A stretch of 43,260 bases of DNA from Actinomadura sp. BRA 177 (lineage in GTDB: Bacteria > Actinomycetota > Actinomycetes > Streptosporangiales > Streptosporangiaceae): positions 1 to 43,260 of the forward strand of contig NZ_JABXFD010000698.1 of NCBI RefSeq assembly GCF_013372625.1. The letters run 5' to 3'. Made by a program: the position numbers and the translations under genes. Within the stretch, counting starts at the first letter, position 1; every line of letters begins with the position of its first letter. Below the pieces are notes generated by a model. The model was not told the origin of the DNA. It saw nothing but the letters and a program-made list of their open reading frames with translations, and did no database searches. Shown here piece after piece: positions 21,799 to 30,908 of the stretch.

Positions 21799-24077
21799 TC
21801 CCCCGTACCCCCGTGCGTGTTCGGCGCCGCGTCGCGCAGCGTCTCCCTGAGCCGCGTCAGTGCGCTCCGCAGGCGCTGGACGCGGGCGGTGGCGGCCCCG
21901 GACGGGTGCTCGCCCCAGAGCTGGTCGCGGAACGCCTCGGCGAGCCGGCGGAACTCGGCCTCGGAGGTGGCGGAGCGGATGATGGTGTCCTCGACCTGCT
22001 CGCCGTAGGCGTGCAGGACGGCCGCGCTGACGTTCGGCTCACCCGCGAGGACCTTGCCGGCGTCATGGGCGGCCTGCCGGGCGAGCTGGGAGATCGCGAC
22101 GAACAGCTCCTCCGCGCCGGCGGCCGTCTGCGGCACCGTCAGCATCGCGGCCAGTTCCGTTTCGTCCCCGCGGGACTGCGGCAGCAGCACCTCCAGCGCG
22201 CGGCGCACCTTGGGCAGGACGCGCGTGCGGTAGTCGAGCCGGACGTCCAGGACCAGGTCGAGTGCCTCCGCCAGGACGGGGCATGGCTCGGGGGCCTCCC
22301 AGAGCCGGGCGGCCAGCGCGCGCAGCGCCCGCTGCGGATCGTCGCCCTCGTCCGCGACCAGCCGGCCGAGCCGCGGCCCCAACGCCTCGATCAGCTCTTC
22401 CCAGAACCGCTCGCGGCGCCGCGTCAGCAGGTCGTCGATCGCGCTGAACCGGCGGGAAATGTCCACCCGGACGCCGTTCAGCGCGCTCTCGGCGAAGGCC
22501 GCGGTCCCCTTGTTGAGGCTCATCTGGCCGAGCGCCCGCCGCGTCCACGCGTCCTTCCCCTCGCCGAACCCGTCGAGGATCCAGGCTCGGACGTCGTCGG
22601 CGACCTCCGTGACCCTGGCGTGGAACTCCGGATCGTCGTAGCCGTCGTCGGCCCGCTCGCGGAGCTTGCCCACCCATGCCTGCAGCGACTCCGCGACCTC
22701 CAGCCGCAGCGCCTCGGCACGGGCGATCAGCTCCTCGGTGGCGGTGGGCGTCATGATCGAGCGCAGCCCCGCGAGCGCGCCGTCCACGGCGGCGAGGACA
22801 TCCAGCCGCGCCGCCGCGCTGGCCTCCAGGGCCTGGCCGATGGCGGCGGCGTCCATCCGGGGCAGCGCCGTCGCCAGATGGTCGAGCACCGCGTCCAGCA
22901 CCCGGTCGCGGACCTGCGTGCGGTCCGCGGCGTCCACGTTGACCACCTGGTGGAACCGGCCCGGTACGCCCTCGTTCAGCCGCTTGTCGATGTCGGCGTT
23001 GAGCGCGTCGATGTTGACCGGCGCGCAGTCGCCGGTGTTGACGACGATCGTCATGAAGTCGCGGACGACGACGGCTCCGGCGGCGCGCCTGACCAGCTCC
23101 TGCGCCTGGGCGTCCTCGGGCTTCCACATGGCCTCGGTGTCGGTCGGCCGCTTGACCATGAGGACGAAGTCGACCTCGTTCTCCAGGCCCGCCAGGTGGT
23201 GCTCCTCGGCGTGCGGGACGAGCTCCCCGAGCCCGGGCAGGTCGACCAGGCCGAGCGCGACCACGTCCTCGATCGGGAAGGCGCAGTGGATCAGGACGTC
23301 CCGGACGGCGAGGTAGCGGCGGTCCGGCACGCCGCCGGACGCGCTCCCGGGCGGCGGGTAGGAGACCCAGCTCCGCAGCTCGCCGAGTTCGGCCGCGCGC
23401 ACCCCGCCGGTGAGGTACGGGCGGAAGGTGTCCAGCGACTCCTGCATTTCGCGGAGCCGGGCGAGCATCGGGCCGAACTGCGGATGGCCGCGCAGTTCCG
23501 CACCCCGTGTTTCCCCGGATTCGACGTCGCCGGACGGATAGCGCTGGGCGGCGAATTCGGCCAGCGTGCGCGGCGTTCCGGGCAGGCCCAGCACAGCGTG
23601 GTAAGGGGCCAGTACCTCGTCGCAGAACGACTGCTCGGAATGCATGGTCAATTGGGCGTCCGCGCGGGAAACCGAATGGTGGATACGGCTGCGTACGGCG
23701 GTCACCGGCTGGCCGCGGCCGGTGGGGATCTGCTCGTCCGACAGACCCGACAGCGCCTGGAGCAGCGTGCTCTTGCCGTTTCGGGCCCGGCCGCTGACCC
23801 CGATGTTCACGGTGCGGCGGCCGACCCGCGCGCGCACCGCCGCGAGGCCGCCGAGCGCGCCGGCCGCCCTGGCGCTCAGCGCCGTGACGTCGAGTCCGGC
23901 GACTGCGGCGAGCGCGTCCCGGCCCTCCTCGGCCGAGTCGAGTTCCCGGATCGTGGTGCCGAGATCGTCCAGCAGGCGCAGGGCCCGTTCCCATCTGGAA
24001 ATCTCCCGCTCGACGACGGGTATCTGCGTACGCCTTGCCTGTAGTACCGCGGCAATGCGGTCTCCGACACCTTTCAA
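21795..24077 (-). CDS. Dynamin-like large GTPase
   Basis: A 760-residue protein. The N-terminus is helical (about 1-85). The GTPase domain has G1 GRARNGKSTLL (96-106), a switch Thr region (IPTGRGQPVTAV), G3 DLPGLGELV and a segment VVNTGDCAP in the place of G4. The remaining about 400 residues are helical and amphipathic, as in the stalk of bacterial dynamin-like proteins. No strong transmembrane segment was seen; membrane contact may be through the tail-anchored protein two genes later. The start is TTG 24077 with GGGAAGG five bases upstream. It is the first gene of the four-gene operon and is divergent from the GH15 gene. Proposed role: membrane remodelling or stress/phage protection (inference). 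Confidence 0.82.
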   Translation of the reverse strand: MKGVGDRIAAVLQARRTQIPVVEREISRWERALRLLDDLGTTIRELDSAEEGRDALAAVAGLDVTALSARAAGALGGLAAVRARVGRRTVNIGVSGRARNGKSTLLQALSGLSDEQIPTGRGQPVTAVRSRIHHSVSRADAQLTMHSEQSFCDEVLAPYHAVLGLPGTPRTLAEFAAQRYPSGDVESGETRGAELRGHPQFGPMLARLREMQESLDTFRPYLTGGVRAAELGELRSWVSYPPPGSASGGVPDRRYLAVRDVLIHCAFPIEDVVALGLVDLPGLGELVPHAEEHHLAGLENEVDFVLMVKRPTDTEAMWKPEDAQAQELVRRAAGAVVVRDFMTIVVNTGDCAPVNIDALNADIDKRLNEGVPGRFHQVVNVDAADRTQVRDRVLDAVLDHLATALPRMDAAAIGQALEASAAARLDVLAAVDGALAGLRSIMTPTATEELIARAEALRLEVAESLQAWVGKLRERADDGYDDPEFHARVTEVADDVRAWILDGFGEGKDAWTRRALGQMSLNKGTAAFAESALNGVRVDISRRFSAIDDLLTRRRERFWEELIEALGPRLGRLVADEGDDPQRALRALAARLWEAPEPCPVLAEALDLVLDVRLDYRTRVLPKVRRALEVLLPQSRGDETELAAMLTVPQTAAGAEELFVAISQLARQAAHDAGKVLAGEPNVSAAVLHAYGEQVEDTIIRSATSEAEFRRLAEAFRDQLWGEHPSGAATARVQRLRSALTRLRETLRDAAPNTHGGTGE

Positions 24078-24186
24078 AGGCGCCTTCCCCTCCCCCAGGC
24101 CGGCTCATCGGCCGGTCCCCATCCCGTGTCCCGGCAAGCATAAGGACGAAATAGGGGAGCCGGGGGCAGAACATTTGGCGACCCTT

Positions 24187-24204
24187 CCGGATGTCACCAT
24201 CCGG
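24187..24204. promoter_or_regulatory. Short inverted repeat in the divergent dynamin/GH15 promoter region
   Basis: CCGGATG-TCAC-CATCCGG is a perfect 7-bp inverted repeat with a 4-base centre in the 222-base divergent gap. It could be an operator for either gene or a leader hairpin. No -35/-10 pair could be assigned with confidence in this gap. Confidence 0.45.
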
Positions 24205-24299
24205 CCATGATCCCAAGCGAGTTCGGCAGAACACTGGGCGCGCGAGGCATACATCCACTATCACGGGTAGGTCGGTGTACGGCGGAGATCGAGGGTGGG

Positions 24300-26096
24300 G
24301 TGCGCGTTTTGGCGTTGCGGATCGAGGACTACGGGTTGCTGGGGGACACGCAGACGGCGGCGCTGGTCGGCCGGGACGGGTCGGTCGACTGGCTGTGCCT
24401 GCCGCGGTTCGACTCCCCCGCCTGCTTCGCCGCGCTGCTCGGCGACGAGCGGGCCGGGTTCTGGCGGGTCGCGCCGGCGTCCGGCGGGCTGTGCACGCGG
24501 CGCCGCTACCGGGGCGACACGCTGATCCTGGAGAGCGAGTGGGAGACCCCGGACGGCACCGTCCGGCTGATCGACTTCATGCCGCCGCGCGGTGAGGCCG
24601 CCGACATCGTCCGGGTCGTGGAGGGCGTGAGCGGGCGCGTCCCGATGCGCATGGCGCTGCGGCTGCGGTTCGACTACGGGCGGATCGTGCCGTGGGTGCG
24701 GCACCGCGAGGGCGAGTTCAACGCGATCGCCGGGCCGGACGCGGCGTGGCTGAAGACGCCCGTCGAGCTGGAGGGGCACGACCTGACGACGTTCGGGGAC
24801 TTCACGGTGTCGGCGGGCGAGCGGGTGCCGTTCGTGCTGACCTACAAGCCGTCCCACGAGCCGCGGCCGAAGGCGGTCGAGGCCGAGCAGGCGCTCCGCG
24901 ACACCGAGTGGTTCTGGTCGGACTGGATGCGCGACTACGACTACGAGGGCCGCTGGGACGAGGCCGTCCGCCGGTCGTTGATCACGCTGAAGGCGCTCAC
25001 CTACGCGCCGACCGGCGGGATCGTCGCCGCCGCGACCACGTCCCTGCCGGAGCAGCTCGGCGGCCCGCGCAACTGGGACTACCGGTTCTGCTGGCTGCGG
25101 GACGCGACGTTCACGCTGCAGGCGCTGCTCGGCACCGGGTTCGACGCGGAGGCGAAGGCGTGGCGGGAGTGGCTGCTGCGCGCGGTCGCCGGCGACCCCG
25201 CCGACCTGCAGATCATGTACGGCATCGACGGCACCCGGCGGCTCACCGAGTTCACCCTGGACTGGCTCTCGGGGTACGAGGGGTCGACGCCCGTCCGGGT
25301 CGGGAACGCGGCGTCCGACCAGTTCCAGCTGGACACGTGGGGTGAGGTACTGGACGGCCTGCACCTGGCGCGGACCGCCGACATCGACGCGGACGAGAAC
25401 GCCTGGGACATGCAGCTCGCGCTGATGGACTTCCTCGAAGGGCACTGGAGCGACCCCGACAACAGCCTGTGGGAGGTGCGCGGCGACCGGCGGCACTTCG
25501 TCCACTCCAAGGTGCTCGCCTGGGCGGGCGTCGACCGCATGGTGCAGGGCGTCGAGCGCCACGGCCTGGACGGGCCGGTCGACAAGTGGAAGGCGCTGCG
25601 GGAGCAGATCCACGGCGATGTGTGCGCGAACGGCTTCGACGCGGAGCGCGGGACGTTCACCCAGTTCTACGGGTCGCGGGGGCTGGACGCGGCGCTGCTG
25701 CTCATCCCGCAGGTCGGGTTCCTGCCGTGGAACGACCCGCGGGTGGTCGGCACCGTCGACGAGGTGCAGCGCGAGCTGTACCGGGACGGGTTCATGCTCC
25801 GCTACGACACGGGCGCCGACGGCGGCGTGGACGGCCTGCCGGGCGACGAGGGCTCGTTCCTGGCCTGCACGTTCTGGCTCGCGGACGCGCTGCACGGCAT
25901 CGGCCGCACCAAGCAGGCGACCGAGCTGTTCGAGCGGCTGCTCGGCCTGCGCAACGACCTGGGGCTGCTCAGCGAGGAGTACGACACGACTACCGGGCGG
26001 CAGATCGGGAACACCCCGCAGGCGTACTCGCACGTCGGGCTCGTCAACACCGCGCGGCACCTGAGCGGCACCCGTCCCGCCGTCCGCCGGTCCTGA
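24300..26096 (+). CDS. GH15-family glucoamylase/trehalase-like hydrolase
   Basis: A 598-residue cytoplasmic protein with no signal peptide. It has the bacterial GH15 plan: an N-terminal beta-sandwich (LRIEDYGLLGDTQTAALVGRDGS, WLCLPRFDSPACFAALLG) and an (alpha/alpha)6 barrel. The barrel contains GPRNWDYRFCWLRDA near residue 260 and the catalytic-base region LSEEYDTTTGRQIGN near 557. In actinobacteria such proteins act as trehalases or glucan 1,4-alpha-glucosidases; which applies here is not visible. GTG 24300 is preferred (GAGG about five bases upstream, conserved start LALRIEDYG); an upstream ATG at 24207 would add 31 unlikely residues. The glucose dehydrogenase gene starts 23 bases downstream, so released glucose may be oxidised by the next product. 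Confidence 0.88.
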   Translation: MRVLALRIEDYGLLGDTQTAALVGRDGSVDWLCLPRFDSPACFAALLGDERAGFWRVAPASGGLCTRRRYRGDTLILESEWETPDGTVRLIDFMPPRGEAADIVRVVEGVSGRVPMRMALRLRFDYGRIVPWVRHREGEFNAIAGPDAAWLKTPVELEGHDLTTFGDFTVSAGERVPFVLTYKPSHEPRPKAVEAEQALRDTEWFWSDWMRDYDYEGRWDEAVRRSLITLKALTYAPTGGIVAAATTSLPEQLGGPRNWDYRFCWLRDATFTLQALLGTGFDAEAKAWREWLLRAVAGDPADLQIMYGIDGTRRLTEFTLDWLSGYEGSTPVRVGNAASDQFQLDTWGEVLDGLHLARTADIDADENAWDMQLALMDFLEGHWSDPDNSLWEVRGDRRHFVHSKVLAWAGVDRMVQGVERHGLDGPVDKWKALREQIHGDVCANGFDAERGTFTQFYGSRGLDAALLLIPQVGFLPWNDPRVVGTVDEVQRELYRDGFMLRYDTGADGGVDGLPGDEGSFLACTFWLADALHGIGRTKQATELFERLLGLRNDLGLLSEEYDTTTGRQIGNTPQAYSHVGLVNTARHLSGTRPAVRRS

Positions 26097-26119
26097 GCAC
26101 TGAGAGAGGGAGAGACCAT

Positions 26120-27172
26120 ATGCGCGCCCTGACCGTCCTGCCGGAGAAGGGCGGCTCGCTGGCCGTCACCGACGTCCCCGAACCGGAGCCCGGGGAGAAC
26201 GACCTGCTGGTCGACGGGCTCGCCGTCGGCGTGTGCGGCACCGACAAGGAGATCGCCGCCGGTGACTACGGGTGGGCGCCGCCCGGCCATGAGCGGCTGG
26301 TCATCGGGCACGAGTCGCTCGGCCGGGTGCGGGAGGCGCCGTCCGGGAGCGGCTTCTCCGCCGGGGACCTGGTCGTCGGCGTCGTCCGGCGTCCGGACCC
26401 GGAGCCGTGCGGGGCCTGCGCGCACGGCGAGTTCGACATGGGCCGCAACGGCAGGTACACCGAGCGCGGCATCAAGGAGATCGACGGGTACGCGAGCCAG
26501 GCGTGGCGGGTCGAGGCCGACTACGCGGTGAAGCTGGACCCGCGGCTGGCCGAGGTGGGCGTGCTCATGGAGCCGACCACCGTCGTCGCCAAGGCGTGGG
26601 ACCAGATCGAGAAGGTCGGCGGGCGGGCCTGGTTCGAGCCGCGCCGGGTGCTGGTGACGGGCGCGGGGCCGATCGGGCTGCTCGCCGCGATGCTGGGCGC
26701 GCAGCGCGGCCTGGACGTGCACGTCCTCGACCGGGTGCCGGACGGGCCGAAGCCGCGGCTGGTCGCCGACCTCGGCGCGACCTACCACCACGAGGGCCTG
26801 GAGAAGGCGGTCGAGGGCTGCGAGCCGGACGTGGTGATCGAGGCGACGGGCGTCGCCCAGCTGGTGTTCGGCGCGATCGCGAACAACGCCGCGTACGGGG
26901 TGGTGTGCCTGACCGGGGTGTCGCCGACCGGGCGTCCGCTGAAGATCGACGCGGGCGCGCTCAACCGCGACATCGTGCTGGAGAACGACGCGATCGTCGG
27001 GTCGGTCAACGCGAACCTCGGCCACTACGCCGAGGCCGCGCGGGCCCTCGCGAAGGCCGACCTGGACTGGCTGGGCCGGCTCATCTCCCGCCGCGTCCCG
27101 CTGGAGCGCTACCAGGAGGCGTTCACCCCGCATCCGGACGACGTGAAGGTCGTCATCGGGCTGGACGAGTGA
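26120..27172 (+). CDS. Zinc-dependent glucose 1-dehydrogenase (MDR superfamily)
   Basis: A 350-residue cytoplasmic enzyme predicted to oxidise D-glucose to gluconolactone with NAD(P). Catalytic-zinc ligands appear as GVCGTDKEI and IGHESLG, with the later Glu in LMEPTTVVAKAW. The Rossmann nucleotide site is VTGAGPIGLLAAMLGAQ, followed by HVLDRV. The structural zinc lobe is reduced: only EPCGAC is seen where four cysteines are usual, followed by FDMGRNGRYTERGIKEIDGY. That motif and the C-terminal ILENDAIVGSVNAN-like region are typical of glucose dehydrogenases rather than alcohol dehydrogenases. ATG 26120 follows GAGAGAGGGAGAG. It forms an operon with the GH15 gene. Confidence 0.87.
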   Translation: MRALTVLPEKGGSLAVTDVPEPEPGENDLLVDGLAVGVCGTDKEIAAGDYGWAPPGHERLVIGHESLGRVREAPSGSGFSAGDLVVGVVRRPDPEPCGACAHGEFDMGRNGRYTERGIKEIDGYASQAWRVEADYAVKLDPRLAEVGVLMEPTTVVAKAWDQIEKVGGRAWFEPRRVLVTGAGPIGLLAAMLGAQRGLDVHVLDRVPDGPKPRLVADLGATYHHEGLEKAVEGCEPDVVIEATGVAQLVFGAIANNAAYGVVCLTGVSPTGRPLKIDAGALNRDIVLENDAIVGSVNANLGHYAEAARALAKADLDWLGRLISRRVPLERYQEAFTPHPDDVKVVIGLDE

Positions 27173-27287
27173 CCGTCCGAAATTCCACCTGAATATTGCC
27201 CGTAATTGCGGACAAGTCGGACGATTCCGGCGCGGCAATTGACGCAAAGGCATGCGCGGGAACCGGGCGTCCGGCCAGGATGCGGGC

Positions 27288-28244
27288 ATGACCTTCGCGT
27301 TGATGCGCGGATACGACCACATCAACGTGGTCGCCCGCCTCGATCCGGTCGCGGCGGTGCGCGACCGGGAACTCGGCGAGCGGATGCGGCGCTATTCGAA
27401 GATCTTCGCTTTCGGCTCCCCCGATTTCGGCCATGCGGTGCAGCACGCCACCGAATGGCGCATCGGCGCGCTCGGCTGCGACGATCCGTCGTCCGCCCGC
27501 TACAGCCTCGCCATCGACCTGCGGACGGCCGCCCCCGACGAGCCCGATCCCGCGACGGCGGCGGCGATGCGCGCGGCGGCCGACCGGCTCGACCCGGAGG
27601 AGGGCGAGCAGCTCGCGAAGGACGAGTGGGAGATCGGCGACCGCCGCTACCGGATCGTCCGGGTGGAGAAGTTCATCCAGTTCGGTGACCGGGTGCTGGA
27701 GCCGCCCCGCTCCACCGACGCCGACCTCGCGGGGGACGGCCTGCTGCGCGACCATCCGCTCGACCCGGCGGCGCCGTGCGGCCAGTGGGAGGCGCAGCTG
27801 CGGCTGAACCTCGTCGGTTTCATGCCGGCGGCCGGCAGCGCGCCCGGCATCGTCCGCACCGAGGCGCGGCACGCGATCCAGGCGCACCCCGGCGTCGTCC
27901 TGCTGCCGCCGACGTTCATCGCGGTGGAGCTCGACGGCGAATCCTGGGGCCCGATGGCGGGCGGCGACACCCCGGAGGACGCGCGCGACGGCCTGGCCCG
28001 GCACTTCACCGGCCTGCTCCCCCGGCTCCGCGAGTTCAACGGCGACCCGGCGTCCGCCGCGGAGCTCGCCGAGTGGGAGGCGATGGGCGCGGGCATCCGC
28101 GCCGCGCCCGGCCACTCGTTCGGCGTCCGCGGCCGCGAGTTCCGCATCGTCCGCGTCTCCCGCATGCTCCGGCTGGGCCGCGACGGCCCCGAGGCGCCCC
28201 GTCCGTCCGACCAGGAGCCCTACGACCTCCCCACCGACGCCTGA
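27288..28244 (+). CDS. DUF5954-family protein
   Basis: A 318-residue cytoplasmic protein, recognised as the actinobacterial DUF5954 family by the duplicated motif RRYRIVRVEKFIQFG and REFRIVRVSRMLRLG, each followed by GP-E-P-RPSD-like tails (EPPRSTDAD; EAPRPSDQE). Biochemical function is not known. ATG 27288 is chosen over 27252 because the family begins near MTFALMRGYDH and AGGA lies upstream. It converges with no gap on the small effector gene at 28245: their stop codons are adjacent. Confidence 0.8.
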   Translation: MTFALMRGYDHINVVARLDPVAAVRDRELGERMRRYSKIFAFGSPDFGHAVQHATEWRIGALGCDDPSSARYSLAIDLRTAAPDEPDPATAAAMRAAADRLDPEEGEQLAKDEWEIGDRRYRIVRVEKFIQFGDRVLEPPRSTDADLAGDGLLRDHPLDPAAPCGQWEAQLRLNLVGFMPAAGSAPGIVRTEARHAIQAHPGVVLLPPTFIAVELDGESWGPMAGGDTPEDARDGLARHFTGLLPRLREFNGDPASAAELAEWEAMGAGIRAAPGHSFGVRGREFRIVRVSRMLRLGRDGPEAPRPSDQEPYDLPTDA

Positions 28245-28622
28245 TCAGCCGATGTTGACGTCTCCGTGCACGTCCCGGAGCTGAACGACCCTCCCCGCCT
28301 GGCCGTTGAGGACGTTGACGACGCCGTCGCCCGTCGCGGCGGCGTTGGTCTGCGCCTGGTTCCAGAGGTGGCGCGCCTCCGCCCCGAACCCGGGGTCGTC
28401 CGCCATGAGGTGCCCGATCGCGGCGGCGAGGGTCTCGACCCGCTCGGGCGTCGGGTCGCCGGTGGCACGCTCCAGGGCCTCCGCACCGTCCGGACGGCCC
28501 CGGATGCGCTCGCGGACGCGCCGGGACAACTCGGCGACGGCGGCCCGGACCGGTTCCCCGGCCACCTCCACAGCCTTGCCGGCCATGGCGGTCGCGATGG
28601 CGACGGTCATCGGATCGGTCAC
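28245..28622 (-). CDS. Bell-like small effector with C-terminal RHIM-like amyloid signalling motif
   Basis: A 125-residue protein. Residues 5-20 form a hydrophobic, Ala-rich N-terminal helix (MTVAIATAMAGKAVEV), followed by amphipathic helices to about 92. This is the shape of the Bell domain, a bacterial analogue of fungal HeLo/MLKL membrane-killing bundles. Residues about 103-124 hold the motif NGQAG-VVQ-DVHGDVNI, with the VVQ core and G-V-I spacing of bacterial RHIM-like (BASS3) amyloid motifs. The divergent NLR 166 bases away carries a matching motif at its own N-terminus, so the pair should signal by amyloid templating. GTG 28622 start; an in-frame ATG at 28610 is possible. Family assignment is by pattern only. 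Confidence 0.8.
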   Translation of the reverse strand: MTDPMTVAIATAMAGKAVEVAGEPVRAAVAELSRRVRERIRGRPDGAEALERATGDPTPERVETLAAAIGHLMADDPGFGAEARHLWNQAQTNAAATGDGVVNVLNGQAGRVVQLRDVHGDVNIG

Positions 28623-28787
28623 CGTCCCAGTTCACCACGCCGGGACGGGTGCGGACAATCGCCGTTCTGACCCGTTCCCGATAAATGGCATGACCAAAAT
28701 TGCAAATGTCGTCCGCATGTATATTCTGACAAACCGGACGTCCAGCTACGTTAACCATAAAACGGCTTCAACTGGGATGGATAGCGC

Positions 28788-30884
28788 GTGCAGTCTCCCG
28801 ACGAACGGGACCGGTGGACCAACGAGCTGACGGGGAGGATCGCGGGCTCCAGCGTCCAGGCCGGATCCATCGCCGGCGGGGTGCACATCACCGCGCCCGG
28901 CGCGGCGCCCCTCCCCGTCCCCGCGCAGCTGCCGCCGCCCGGACTGTTCGCGAACCGGCGCGGCGAACTGGAACGGCTGGCCGGGCTCGCGGAGCACCCG
29001 GGACCCATCGTCCTCACCGGGCCCGGGGGCGTCGGCAAGACCACCCTCGCCCTCCGCTGGCTGCACGAGATCAAGGACCGCTACGAGGGCCAGCTGTTCA
29101 TCGACCTGCGCGGCTTCTCCGGGACGGAGCCGCTCCCGCCCGGCGAGCCGCTGGAGCGCTTCCTGCGGGCGCTCGGCGCGGCCCCGGAGAGCATCCCGCC
29201 CGGTACCGACGAGCAGTCCGCGCTGTTCAGGTCCATGACCACCGGGCGCCGCCTGGTCGTCATGCTCGACAACGCCGTCTCGGCGGCGCAGGTCCGTCCG
29301 TTGCTGCCCGGTGCCGGGGCGTCGCTGGTCGTGGTCACCTCGCGGCACCGCCTGACCGGCCTCGTGGTGGACGGCGCACGCTTCCTGGACGTCGACCCGC
29401 TCGGCGAACCGGGCGCGCTGGAACTCCTGGAGCACCTGATCGGCCCGGACCGGATCGGCGCGGAACCAGGTCACGCCCGCTCACTGGTCGCCCTGTGCGG
29501 CACCCTGCCGCTGGCGGTCTGCGCGTCCGGCGCCCGGCTCGCGGCCCGGCGCCGCTGGCCGATCGCCCGCGCGGTGGCCGAACTCGGCGACGAGGCGAGG
29601 CGGCTCGCCGCGCTGCGCACCGGCGAGGGCGACATCTCGGTCAACGCCGTCTTCAACACGTCCTACCAGGCCCTGGACCCGGAGCACGCGGCCGCCTATC
29701 GGCTCCTCGGCGTCCATCCGGGTCCCGACCTCAGCGTGCCCGCCGCAGCAGCCCTCATAGGAACGGACGAGGATCGCGCCGCGGACCTCCTGCACGACCT
29801 GGCGGACGCCAGCCTGCTGGTCGAAGGCCCCGGCGACCGGTACGGCTTCCACGACCTGGTCCGCCTGCACGCGCGGGACGCGTCCCGCGCCCCGGACCGC
29901 GAGGCCGCCTTCACCCGCCTCGCCGACTGGTACCTGGCGACCACGGTCACCGCCGACCGCACCCTGATGCCGGGACGCTGGCACCTGGGCGACCGCTACG
30001 CGTCCCCGCCGGACGACCTCTTCGCATCCCGTCCGGCGGCCCTGGAGTGGCTCGAACGGGAGCGCCCGAACTTGGAGGCGGTCGCGCAGCAGGCCCACGA
30101 AACCGGGCTGCACGCCATCACCTGGCAGCTCTCTGAAGCGATGTGGCCCCTGTTCCTGCAGCGCAAGCACTACCCGTCGTGGATCCGCATGTACGAGTTG
30201 GGACTCACCGCCGCCGAGTCCTGCGACGACCTCAAGGCCCAGGCGCGGATGCTGGAAGGGCTCGGGGTCGCCCACCTCAACCTCCAGGATTTCGATACGG
30301 CGACCCGCCACTACGAGACCGCCCTCGTCCTGGAGCGGCGGGCCGGTCACCGGCTCGGCGAGGCGACGGCGCTCGAAGGACTCGGCGTCGCGGCGCTCGC
30401 CACCGGCGCCCCGTCCCGCGCGGTCGAGTTGTTCACCCTCGCGCGGGACGTGCACATCGAGCAGGGGCGTCCGCGCGGGATCGCCCTGATGGACCGGCAC
30501 ATCGGCGAGGCCCTCAGCGTGGCAGGCCGGCACGCCGAGGCGGACGCGACGCTGACCGGCGTCCTGGAGTTCTTCACCCGCCCCGACGAGCCATACCACC
30601 ACGCACGGACACTCGCCTGTCTCGGCGAAGCCCGCCTGCGGGCGGGACACCTGAACGAGGCCGCCACCGCCCTCCTCGAGTCGCTGGCCGTCGCACGCGA
30701 GACCGACGCACCACACGTCGAGGCCGGCGCACTACGCGAACTGGCCCGAATCGCAGAACACCAGAACGACCCGACAACCGAACGCCCACTACTGGAACAG
30801 CCCCTCGCCATCTACACCACCCTGGGCTCACCCCAGGCCACAGAGATCACCGACCGCCTCACCAACCTCCCACCCACCCCCTGA
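28788..30884 (+). CDS. NB-ARC NLR with N-terminal RHIM-like motif and C-terminal TPR repeats
   Basis: A 698-residue STAND ATPase. Residues about 12-34 (NELTG-IAGSSVQAGS-IAGGVHI) resemble the amyloid motif of the neighbouring effector: VQ core, then G-G-V-I. The NB-ARC domain follows, with Walker A GPGGVGKTTLALRW (78-91), RLVVMLDNA (Walker B), VVTSRHRLTG and CGTLPLAVCASGARLAARRRW (GLPL region). FHDLVRLHARD matches the MHD/winged-helix end. Residues about 440-690 are tetratricopeptide repeats (EGLGVAHLNLQDFDTATRHYETALVLER and similar), the likely sensor. Proposed action: ligand binding, oligomerisation, and seeding of the Bell-like protein to damage the membrane. GTG 28788 follows GGGATGG. The 3' end is copied downstream as decayed repeats. 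Confidence 0.9.
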   Translation: MQSPDERDRWTNELTGRIAGSSVQAGSIAGGVHITAPGAAPLPVPAQLPPPGLFANRRGELERLAGLAEHPGPIVLTGPGGVGKTTLALRWLHEIKDRYEGQLFIDLRGFSGTEPLPPGEPLERFLRALGAAPESIPPGTDEQSALFRSMTTGRRLVVMLDNAVSAAQVRPLLPGAGASLVVVTSRHRLTGLVVDGARFLDVDPLGEPGALELLEHLIGPDRIGAEPGHARSLVALCGTLPLAVCASGARLAARRRWPIARAVAELGDEARRLAALRTGEGDISVNAVFNTSYQALDPEHAAAYRLLGVHPGPDLSVPAAAALIGTDEDRAADLLHDLADASLLVEGPGDRYGFHDLVRLHARDASRAPDREAAFTRLADWYLATTVTADRTLMPGRWHLGDRYASPPDDLFASRPAALEWLERERPNLEAVAQQAHETGLHAITWQLSEAMWPLFLQRKHYPSWIRMYELGLTAAESCDDLKAQARMLEGLGVAHLNLQDFDTATRHYETALVLERRAGHRLGEATALEGLGVAALATGAPSRAVELFTLARDVHIEQGRPRGIALMDRHIGEALSVAGRHAEADATLTGVLEFFTRPDEPYHHARTLACLGEARLRAGHLNEAATALLESLAVARETDAPHVEAGALRELARIAEHQNDPTTERPLLEQPLAIYTTLGSPQATEITDRLTNLPPTP

Positions 30885-30908
30885 CCACCATCACCGCGGC
30901 CCCAAAGA

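Noticed and set aside
27174-27223. CGTCCGA ... TCGGACG arms after the glucose dehydrogenase as a terminator
   Set aside because: The arms are only 7 bases and the loop is about 36 bases, too weak to call.
28700-28725. TTGCAA ... TATATT as the NLR promoter
   Set aside because: The spacing is only 14 bases; other boxes in the AT-rich divergent gap fit equally badly, so no promoter is assigned.
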